Part shown: piece after piece, positions 34,901 to 46,900 of the stretch
How the letters are laid out: each line of letters opens with the position of its first letter
How positions within the stretch are numbered: the stretch's first letter is position 1
Assembly (NCBI GenBank): GCA_922989275.2
Contig: OV277858.1
Location: forward strand, 99,310,794 to 99,374,793
Origin: Gari tellinella
Lineage: Eukaryota > Mollusca > Bivalvia > Cardiida > Psammobiidae
Reading direction: 5' to 3'
Length of the DNA: 64,000 nucleotides
Notes under the pieces: generated by a model
Database searches by the model: none
Seen by the model: the letters and a program-made list of their open reading frames with translations, nothing else
What the model was told of the DNA's origin: nothing
Program-made: the position numbers and the translations under genes

Positions 34901-37900
34901 ATGGGGTTGAGGGTTAAGCAACATGTTTAAAGGAAAAGTAAAGCAGAAAGATTTCCTAGTATCTGGTTTCTGTCACTTGAGATTCAGACCCACTCCACCC
35001 CACCCTACTTCCTCTAATAAATCTATCTTCTGTACTAGAATATCTGTAAATGTCTATACAGTAAAACCTTTCTATAACAACCACTAAATCGAAGACTAAT
35101 TGTTTGTATAAAAGACAGGTGACAGCTTAAAGCAAGGTAACAGTAAAACAGAAAGCTCCTAAAGGAGCTTTCTGTTTTTCTGTCACCTTGCTTTAAACAG
35201 TCACCTGTCGTAAACACCTAATAATTTACATAATTTAGTGGTGGTTATAGAGAGGTTTTACTGTATGTTTTTACCATGTTTATACCATTTCTCATATTTG
35301 TTTCAGGGTGGCACAATAGCAACTCTCGCAGCCATGGAAAGACCCTCATTCTTTAAAGGTGTTGTTCTCATAGGCCCACTGCTTCAGCTGGACAGAAAAG
35401 CAGCTTCTCCTGTTCTTGTAAGTACATCAAGGCTCCAGATAAGTAGAGTTTTTCAAAAACAAAAATCTTTATTTCAGCATTAAACCATATGGTGTCACTA
35501 CTCATTAGAATTGTCTCTGTGAGACGATTCTAATGAGTAGTTACACCGTAGGATTTGAGCTAGTATTAAGAAGAAAATGTTGTATTTGTTAAGTTTACTC
35601 CATCTTATCTGGAGCCCTGTACATGCTGATTCATTCTATCTTCTGTGCAGTTCTGTAGAATGACTGTAGTCAACTCGTTACTCCATAAACGGTTTAACAC
35701 ATCATCATCATTTAAATAATTTTTACACTAAGAAAGGTAGTCCTTTGCTTAGTCTGATGAAGTTCTGAAAAATAAATCATTATTGAAGTTTCAAGTACTT
35801 TTCCAGATAGAAGTTTAAAGCAGACTGAAAGGAGGAGCTTTCTTCTTAACTTGCTGCGTACTTTTAAGTGCTTTAATCATCGACAAGAAGAAAATATCAT
35901 ATTTCTTAGACTCTCTCTCAAGGCAGGGCAGAAACAAACACTATATGAGGGAAAGGTTTAACATTAAGAAATGTTGAAGTCAAAACATAACAAACCAAAC
36001 CAGACTTCAGAGAAGATTTGTTCTTATAAAAAACTAGTCGAAACTCAATCATTTGAACTCACTTTCGTTCGAACATACCCTTAAACATTCCACTTAAAGC
36101 CATAATTTTAACTTTGAAATATAGGTATGTTTGACTTAAGCGAAATCGATTGATCAAAATTATACATGTATATGAAATACCTGTAAGGTTGATTTAACCC
36201 TTTCCCCCATAGAAGCGCCTTTTAGCGCATTCATTTTATTCATCCGCAAAAGAAAATAGTTCCATTTTATACTGTCATGAATATGTACCATAAGAAATAT
36301 TTTCTATATCCTAGCAGATGGTAACTTAAAGCAGGCTGAAAGTAAAGCAGAATGCACCCTAGGGCGCATTCTGCTTTACTTTCAGCCTGCTTTAATAGGT
36401 CACATATCTTAAATACTAGAAACAGGCTATGGGTTAAAGGGTTAAGCGAGTTCGAAGTATCAAGTTTTGCTTGTACTTATATGGACACTTTGTCTCTCCA
36501 CATATGACACTGTAGGTCAAACTCTGTAGTACATTTAGAAAAACCGGTTTGACAAAAGGAGTATACATAAAGAAGTAATCATATTTGATGTATTTGTTTT
36601 CAGGTATTTGTTGCCACAATGCTTGCCAAAATTGCTCCTCAGACGCATGTTGCTAAATTGGATGCCAAGGCAATATCACGGGATAAAGAACAGGTAATTG
36701 AACAGAAACACTTTGCATGCTGGGTACTATTATTCATGTGCAAATAATTTAATATTGTTTGTTTTCATTACTTTTGGAAAGCTGTGATTGGCTGTAATTT
36801 TTGTTCATAACTCCATGAAAAAATAATAAATCAGGCCAAGCCTTGTCAGGACTACTTTCTCTTAGTCCAACTGCTCTTCACAAGCGCTACATGAAACAGG
36901 ACGCCAAATGACGTCATTGACGTAGACGTTACTACAAAACAATGTCGGGTTTTGGCGGAAAATATATATGGCGCGGAGTGACTACAACCTACAATTTAAA
37001 AGTGTTAAATAATGAACACTTGTGTCACATTCTCTATCTAACTATTTTGAAGTTCGTAAATTCAGTAGTGATACAAATTAGAAGGAATTATTAACAAAAT
37101 TGGTTGTCTGCTGCTGTTTAAAAAATAGATTTTCTCAAAATTTCTTATGAAAACAAGGTCAGAGTGTCAAACAGTTGGAAATTCTGAACCAAACATCGCA
37201 TTTTATAAGGATCCAAACTATTCAGAATAGCAAACATTTTGGATCCTGATGAGACGCCGCGTAATGCGGTGTCTCATCTGGATCCAAACTGTTTGCAAAG
37301 GTTATCACTGTGGCACATGTATCCCCTGCTAGCATGCAGAGAGTTAAAGGATCTGTCTAAACATGAGGTTTCCAGGGGAGACCCTTTCAGGAGTAGTTAT
37401 AGTATTAGAATTTAGAGTCCTAAGACTCTTCTTGGCATTGAAAGATTGACCCAGTTTATGCTAAAACTACTTTATGAAATGCTAACAGTTAAGAACCTGA
37501 TCAGATGCCATGTTATCCAGCATCTGATTAGGCTTCGAACTGTTTGCTACTCATATTAAAGATATCAACATTGTTAAAAAGCAGATGTTTTCTACATTTT
37601 AAGTTCACCTGAGCTAGCTCAGGGTGAGCTTTTACAATACTTGAATGTCCGGCGTCCGTCGTGCATCGTCCGGCGTCAACAATTTTAGTGTTTACACTCT
37701 AGAGGCCACAATATTTATCCAATCTTTCTCAAACTTGCTCAGATTGTATATTACCATAAGAGTTCGGATGAGTTCGATTATGGTTGTAATCTGACCAATA
37801 GGTCAAGAGTTATCTACCTTTAAATTGCTGAAAATGCCATAGTATAACATGTTTACACTCTAGAGGCCACATTATTTATCCAATCTTTCTCAAACTAGCC

Positions 37901-40900
37901 CAGATTGTATATTACCATAAGAGTTTGGATGAGTTCAATTATGGTTGAAATCATTTTAATAGATCAAGAGTTATTAACCTTTGAATTGCTGAAAATGCCA
38001 TATTTAACAGTGTTTACACTCTAGAGGTCACAATGTTTCTCCAATCTTTCTCATACTTGCTCAGATTGTAAATGACCATAAGAGTTCAGATGAGTTCGAT
38101 TATGGTTGAAATCGGATTAATAGGTCGAGAGTTATCTACCTTTGAATTGCTAAAATTGCCATATTTAACAGTGTTTACACTCTTGAGGCCACAATTTTTA
38201 TCCAATCTTTTTCAAACTTTCTCAGATTGTATACTACCATAAGAGTTCAGATGAGTTTGACTATGGTTGAAATCTGATAAATAGGTCAAGAGTTATCTAC
38301 CTTTGAATTGCTGAAAATGGCATTTTAACAGTGTGCTAGAAATTTCATTATTATTTAGGCTCTAGTTTTCTGCACTTGATGTACTCTACTATACTAGAGT
38401 AGGTCATATTCCAATGTTATTTACATGCTATACTACAAATTTGAATGGATTTAGAATAAAAAGGGTGAAATTCAAAGGTAAAGTTATCAGGCTTCATTAA
38501 AACAGGTGAGCGATATCAGGGCCTTCAGGCCCTCTTGTATGGTCTTAGGATTGCACTTAGTTTCATTTAACCCATTGCCCCATGGCCTCTTTATAGTTTT
38601 AAAGACAGGTGACCACTTCAGGCAGATCGAAAGTAAAGCAGAATGAGCCTTAAGGCACATTTTGCTTTATTTTCAGCCTGCTTTAAACTATAATCTGCTA
38701 GTATATAGAACATATTTCTTATGCTGAATATTCATGACTATATATAGAGGAATTATTTTCTTCAGTGGAGGAATAAATTAGAGGGGTAAAAAGGTGCATT
38801 TACGGGGTAATGGGTTCAACAGAAAAAAATAACATGTACATTTGGACATGCACTCAAAACAATAACATGTATGTTCAATAACTCCACACAAGTAGCCTTG
38901 TATGTCAGGGCTGCCATCAGTTGACATAGAAAATCCTAAGATTTCCAAATTTGCATTTTTCAAGTGCGATTTAGCTAATCGTACCTTTTCCCCCATCGCC
39001 TATTTCCAGTTTTGTTGACATGTACTAGAAAAAAAATCCGAAGGTTTAGGAAAGATCCGGAGAAATGGCAGCCCTGGTATGTTTTGCCTTGTAGACTGCT
39101 TAGGTCTTGTTTTCTTGACTTACCTGTGAGTCATGGATTCATGCCATGGACTCGGTGCAAATCTCATGCAAAGAAAAAAGTGGAAATATAACACTAAGAC
39201 CATCAAGGAAATAAAATGCAATGCTTCTGTACTAGCTGAAAGAGGCATTGAAATCACATGTACATGCATGTGATGTCCCTTTGATGCCTGTCAGGTAGAT
39301 TTTAAAAATGTTCACAGGTAGAATTGAGACCCCCCAGGTAGAATTTATACCCCACAATGAGGGGCATACTGGTTAACCCATTACCCAGTAGCTTGTTCCT
39401 AGTTTTAAAGAAAGATTATCACTTAAAGCAGGTTGAAAGTAAAGCAGAATCTGCCTTCAGGCACATTCTGCTTTACTTTCCGCCTGCTTTAAGGTGGTTC
39501 GCAGGTCAGCTTATTCTGTGTCAGAATTCTTTGAAACCTTGATTAAATTGAAATATACCATATGGAGAGTGAAAAATCATTAAAATAAAAAAAAGTTACC
39601 GTGCCGTTTTTTTCTGACAGGACCTTTTGTCGAGAAAAGCTCCTTTTTTAATAAACAGGAATATTCTCTTCATAGAATGATATAATTCAATAAGTTCTGT
39701 CCATTCAAGTAAACTGTACATAGACTATAAGATATTGGGCAAACAAAAGTATTTCATGACATATTTTCTGGAAATATCAACATTTTAAAAAAGTCAAATT
39801 CTGAAAATCTCAAATTACCAAAAATCTAGCTGTTTAACATACACTAATTTTACTCTTATTAGATAGATATAACTTAATTCTACTAGTCACAAAAATTTAA
39901 TGAAAATCTACAGTAGAATTTACATTTTATACATGATTTCCTGAAATTCTGACAAATGTTAACACAAAACGAGTAACCTCCCTTGAGTTCAACTTTAAAA
40001 TGCCGTCAGCTCTAAATAATACCATAAGTCAAACCTGTAATAAGGGACCATTGAATACGGTAGCCTGTGGATCTTTAAAGGCAAGTGACTGCTTAATGCA
40101 TAACACAAGTAAGCATAAAAGCTCCTTTAGGGTCTATCTTTTAGCATTACTTTTGTCCTGTGTTAAGCTGCTGTCTGTTATATAGGCTATAAATCCTCAC
40201 AAATTTAGCTGTCACTTGACTATACTTGCATCTGATATTATTCATTATTACTAGACTAAACATAGCCTGTCCTTTGATCACTGCGTTATGAATTGACAAG
40301 TCACTAAAATCGGACAATTTGTTAAAAAAAAAGTGTTGAAGCAAGTGGGAATCGAACCTAGAACCTTTGGTTTGCAAATCAATCACCGTACCAACTGCGC
40401 TAACAAAGAAGACACTCAAGCAGATCAAACTTTTCTTTATCTAAATTCACTACTATAAGCATGTGCCGCAAAGATCAGGTGAATGTCATCAGCATTTCCG
40501 GAGCTCGAGATGCGGGCCGCCCGCTTTCGAACCACCTTAAGCTATCATCTGCTTGGATTTAGAAAATATTTCTTATGGCATGTTTTCAGGACTGTATAAA
40601 TTGGAACTATATTCTTCAGTGGAAGAAGAAATTAAATGCGCTAAAAGGAGCTTCTATGGAGGGGAAGGGTATACCAATGTCTATTCATAATTTACTTTTC
40701 TTGCTTTAGGTGCAAAAGTATGAGCAAGACCCACTGGTTTATCATGGAGGGGTAAAGTGCGGGTAAGTAGACAATGTTTTAGAGCTCCAAGTAATGGGAG
40801 TATTTCAAAAAATAAAATCTTTATTTCTGCATTAAACTCTATGTTGTCACGACTTATTAGAATCGTCTCTTCGAGACGATTCTAATGAGTAGTAACACCA

Positions 40901-43900
40901 TAGGATTTAGTACTGAAATGAGTGTAATAAAAGGTTGGATTTGTTCAGTTTACTCCCTCTTATCTGTAGCCTTGATGTTACCACTCGACATTTAACACTT
41001 GACATCTCTGTCTCCCTCAACCTTTTGCAACATAGCCCGTTTCTACTTTTGATGACTTGTGACCACTTAAAGAAGGCTGAAAGTAAAGCAGAGTGTGATT
41101 TAATGAGCATTCTGTTACACTTAGTGTGCTTTAAGCTACTGTCTACTTGGATAAAGAAAATATCATTATGGCCCATATTCTTGACTGTACAGAGTGGAAC
41201 TATTTTATTCAGTGAAGGAATAAATTAAAGGCATAAAAATGCACACTAATGGAGTAGTGGATTAAATTAAATTACCTGTATTTATACAGTGTCTAAGATA
41301 CGTGCATCCATATTTCATTTCAATTCCACAGTTTAGCTTAGCGATATGGATATAGTTAGTAAGTATGATCCAGAGTTCAGTTTTCAAATACTGTGGGTGT
41401 CCCAGTTGCTGGGATAGGCTGCATAAAGCAGCAGGTGGCTAGAGTGTCTAACACACAATCTCCACTCTACTCTATTCAGTGTTGGACACTCTAGCCACCC
41501 ATAGCATATGTAAGACATAACTCTTTCAACACCATGGATCTGTTTAAAATATACTCATTGCATTTGCAAACAGTGTAGACCCAGACCAGATTGGAGCCCT
41601 CTGATCAGGGTCTTCACTGTTTGCTAATTCAGGGCATTATTTATTATTACTATCCAGAATTCCAAGAAGACTGGTCCATGTTTTGGTAAATTAAAAAGAC
41701 CCACAAGGGAATCTAATAACCCACAAGAGTAATTTAGTGTTGAAATAAGTTATGGGAGTTTAAGATATACAAGTTTGACTGTATGTTTTACAGTAATTTA
41801 ATGAACTGCTCATGGTATGCTATAATGATCAACATAACATTTCCTTTAAAAACAATGCCACCAACATGGCTGTGACTCATGAGCGCAGTAGGAGGTATCT
41901 GCATCCCTTTTTATGTTCTGTTTACTCAACCCTTTTTAGCTCACCTGAGCTAGCTCAGGGTGAGCTATTGCAATCCTTGAATGTCCGTCGTGCGGCGTCA
42001 ACAATTTTAGTGTTTACACTCTAGAGACCACAATTAGTATCCAATCTTTCTCAAACTTGCTCAGATGGTATATTGCCAGAAGAGTTCGGATGAGAACGAT
42101 TATGGGTGAAATCGGACAAATAGGTCATGAGTTATCTACCTTTGAATTGCTGAAAATGCCATATTTAACGGTGTTTACACTCTAGAGGCCACAGTATTTA
42201 TCCAATCTTTCTAAAACCTGGCCAGATGGTATATGACCATAAGAGTTCAGATGAGTTCGATTTTGGTTGAAATAGGACAAATAGATCAAGAGTAATCTAC
42301 CTTTGAATTGCTGAAAATGCCATTTTTAACAGTGTTTACACTCTAGAGTTCTCAAATTTTATCAAATCTTTCTTAAACTTGCTCAGATTGTATATTACTA
42401 TAAGAGTTCAGATGAGTTTGATTATGGTTGAAAGCAGACTTATAGGTCGAGAGTTATCTACCTTTGAATTGCTGAAAATGCCATATTTAACGATGTTTAC
42501 ACTCTAGAGGCCACAAATTTTATCCAATCTTTCATAAACTTACTCAGATTGTATATTATCATAAGACTTCGGATGAGTTCAATTTTGGTTGTAATCTGAT
42601 CAATAGGTCAAGAGTTATCTACCTTTGAATGGCTGAAAATGATATATTTAACAGTGTTTACGCTCTAGAGGCCACAATATTTATCCAAGCTCTCTCAAAC
42701 TTGCCCAGGGTTCCCGCTGGGCATCGCCAACGGCGCCATTTGCGCAAAAAAATTAATTCTGGCGACAGAAATTTCGAATCGGCGAAAGTGTCTGGCGCCG
42801 AGAAATTTCGGAATTGTCGCCGTATAATAGTACAGTTTATTTTCTCGCCGACTCTAAAAATCTTAAAATCGGCTTCAGAGTTCGGCTAATCCATACACAC
42901 GCTTAGCTATAGCCTATCACCAAACGCTACTGATGCGTGTAAACACGTTACGCAATCGTCGATAACGGCATGTGTAATGGCACTGCTGCCAAACAATGTT
43001 TGACCACACGCGCCGAGATTGCTTTTAATGTGTTGTAGATCTAATTGGTTATCAAAAAAAGTGATTGACAGGTTCGCCCCGAATCGGAGACCTTTTCAAC
43101 GACAATTTTTAGAAGCGGTGATGCGAAGGATAAAGATCTATGTCGCCGATACGGGTCGGATTAAAATCAGATAATTATCCGTAAGTTCTGGACAAACACA
43201 CATTTTATATGAAAGCTGATCAGAATTTATCATTCATGAATTGATTTCCGCCACAAAAAACTTTGTATATTCACGTAACAGAAAAATACTTTGAAAATGA
43301 TACCGTTACAAAATGACGGGGCGCCGTAACATTTGCTATATTTTGTAAGTCTAAAAAGTATTCCCCAGCGCCGTTTTCTAACAATAAATTAAAATTAAAC
43401 ATTGGACCTAAATTCTTCTGTTTGTTACATACGATTTGTGCAAATGTATAATTATTAAGTTAGGTTTTACAACCAATTACGCTCGTAAAATTGAGTTGCA
43501 ATCAGTTTTCGCGGTAGAAAACTAAGACGCGTTATTTCGTTGTTAAAACCACACCCACTTTATGACGCTAGTAAATATCGTCTGCAGAATTTGTCGTCTG
43601 CAACCTTTGTCATCTGCAACAATTCTCTGAGTTAATTTTTGTGCATTTTTTTTCTCCAGAAAATATCAGTGTCGAACAGTTTGTATCTATATAAGATGAT
43701 GCGCGTCTCATCTTGATCCATACTGTTTGCATAATTTAATGTTAAGTTGCTTACTCTTTCTAGATCTACTCCATAGATAGAAATCTAGACCATTTAAACT
43801 ACTTCATTTATTCTTTCAAGAAAATAGATATAGTTCCAGTTTACCTTTACTAGTCATGAATGAATAATATATATAAGAACCATAAGAAATAGTTCTTATA

Positions 43901-46900
43901 TCCTAGCAGATGTTAGATCTAGCTTAAAGCAGGCTTAAACTTTTACTGAAGCAGAATGCTCCTGAAGAGTATTCTCCTTAACTTTCAGCCTATATGCTAG
44001 AATAATAGGCCCATGTCAGTATTATAAAAAGTAATTTTGTCTCTGTCTTAGTGGTCTATAGACTTATCTAGATTCACTGATTTAAAAAAAAATCGCGAAA
44101 AAGGTGTGGCGAAAAAAGCTCCCTATTTGGCACCCCAATCTCCCTATTAAAATGACCAAATCTCCCTATTTGGGTCCAAGAAAATATCACATGTATGTAT
44201 AACATACATAAAAAAAATGGCGAAAAATTTGGCTCCAAAAATATTATTTTGGCGCAAACTTTTTTCATTTGGCGCAAGTGCTGGCGCAAGAAAATTTTAA
44301 GCCAGGGTGAACCCTGCTTGCCCATATTGTATATGACCATAAGAGTTGGAAAAAGGGTGATTATGGTTGGAATCAGACAAATAGATCAAGAGATATCTAC
44401 CTTTGAATTGCTGAAAATGCCATATTTTACAGCGTTTACACTCTTGCAACTACAGTTTTCAATGGATTTTGATTATACATGTACTTGTACACAAAGGATG
44501 TAGCTATACATTCTCGAAGGAGTGAAATTATTGTTGAAATGTAATCATTGTGGCAATAGTTACCTGCCCTTGATATACTTTGAAATGCTAGAAAAAGGCT
44601 TAATTTCAGTATTGTTTAGGCTCTAGTTATCTGCCTTTGATGTACTCTACTATACTACAGTAGGTCGACAAACTTGAGTGGATTTAGAATAAAACGGGTG
44701 AAATTCAAAGGTAAAGCTATCAGGCTTCATTACAAATGGTGAGCGATATCAGGGCCTTCATGCCCTCTTGTTTCCTGAGCCATGAGTGTCAATCAACTCT
44801 ATCCAGCTGTGTTCAACCCATTACCCCATAAATACGCCTTTTTACGCCTTTGATTAAAATATCTACTGAAGAAAATAGTTCCAATTTATACTGTCACAAA
44901 TTAAAATCATAAGAAATATTTTCTATATTTTAGCAGATAATAGCTAAAAGCAGGCTGAAAGTAAAGCTGAATGCGCCTTAAGGTGCATTCTGCTTTACTT
45001 TGAACCTGCTTTAAGTGGTCACATATCTTCAAAAGTAGAAACAGGCTATGGGGTAATAGGTTAAATCAAGATAAAAGTAAAGCAGAAAGATCCTTTAGGA
45101 GCATCTGGCTTTACTTTCATCTTGCTTTAACCCTTTACCCAATGACTATTTTTTTTGTTTTGAAGACAGGTAACCACTTAAAGCAGATTAAAAGTAAAGC
45201 AGAATGCGCCTTAAGGCGCATTCTGCTTTACTTTCATCCTGCTTTAAGCTAACACTTGTAAGAATAAAGAAAAAAATCCTTAAAATTCATATTCGTGACT
45301 ATATAAATTGGAACTATTTTCTTCAGCGGAGGAATAAATTGAATGCGCTAATAGGCGCGTCTATTGGGTAAAGGGTTAAGTGGCCACCCTTATTTCAACA
45401 CCATAAATGAACACACATTCGTGTCACTAAGGTAACTGTGGATGAATTATAAGGATTATCTAATATGAAAAGAATTTGCAGGGGATGAGTTCAAATGGAA
45501 CTAAATAGATATAAATGTATGTATATTAAAAAAGGGCCTGTCCTTTCCGGAGTGTAAAAATTAAACAACACGACCAATTATAACCAGGGCTCCAGATAAG
45601 AGGAAGTAAACTGAACAAATCCAACATTTTTGTGCTCATTTCAGAACCAAATCCTATAGTGTTACTTCTCATTAGAATCGTCTCGAAGAGACGATTCTAA
45701 TTAGTAGTGACACCATAGGGTTTAATGCAGAGTTATAGATTTTACTTTTTGAAATGCTCCCCTTATCTGGAGCCCTGGTAACAGTATAACTAAACAATCA
45801 TAGTATGGAAGCGTGTTGATTTTGTTCTCTCTGTCCGCACTCACCAACCTAGAATTTTGTGACTACAGTGTTCCTTTCTAGTTTCTACAATGACATCCAA
45901 TGGGAGACAAAGATTGTGTGTGTTGTTTCGAAGAAGTTGTTATAGGGAGGGAAAATTAAGACTGGGCTTACATTTGCAAACAGCCTGAATCCAGATGGCA
46001 TCTGATCTGGATTCAAGCTGCTTGTCACTAATCATTATATTTCTTCTGTCAAATTGTTCACTTATAAGAAACTTTGAGAAAAAACAGCATAAGAATTTTA
46101 AGCAGATGATATTGCAAACAATATAAGCATTTGACTAAAGTGTCTTGTTTAGGAAACTGCGGAAAGCACTGTTGTAAGGAGGCAGTCGTTGGGAGGGCCG
46201 TTGTAGGGAAGGAACACTGTAGTCACACAAGTAAAAATATGCGTTAAGGTTAGCTTCTAGATCACTGTATGCCAAAGTTAGCAAAAATAATGTTACTGAT
46301 GGGACTATTTCAAGAAAAGATCAGAGGAAAAAGTCATAATACATGAACCGATCTGTTAAATCCATACATTGTATATGTGTGACCAGAATTACTAGCTATG
46401 TAAGTGAAAAATATTAACCTTGCCATCTCTTGTGACATTTTCCAAGCCATTACCTGACCATTAGTGGGAAATCTTCCAGATCATTCTATTGATTGACGGA
46501 AATGAGGGGAGGGGGGGAGGGGCTTATGTTCGCATGTGCAAACTTACCAGGGGGGCTCATGTAGGCTTGTGCAAAACAGACGGGGGCTTGTGTCCACCCG
46601 CACAAAATCTGCGGGGGCCTCATGCCCGCTTACCTATTCTATTTCAAAGTAAGAGCAACAAAAAAATCTGCTAATTGGCTATCCATGCAAAGATATCAAA
46701 ACAAAATAGCCACATAAGACAAAGGTTATGAGGACGTCTGTTTGTCACACTTTGTTTCTGGACAATAACTTTTATTCCGATTGTGGGATCATGCTAATTT
46801 TTAGTGTGCTGGTTGCTTACGAGAAGGGGATGTCTGGGCTTGCATTTCAGGTCAGTAGATCAAAGGTCACATGAACTGTTCCTTTTAATGATTTATCTAG

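Larger units (their letters stand above)
39373..40673. mobile_element. Family-A MITE interrupted by a TTAA-targeting element
   Basis: The left half ends CCTGCTTTAA (39492) and the right half restarts TTAAGCTATCATCTGCT (40537). Joined at one TTAA they give the standard A sequence. The right end is decayed. Confidence 0.7.

Noticed and set aside
46489..46674. Glycine-rich ORF
   Set aside because: Product of a G-rich minisatellite; no family features.
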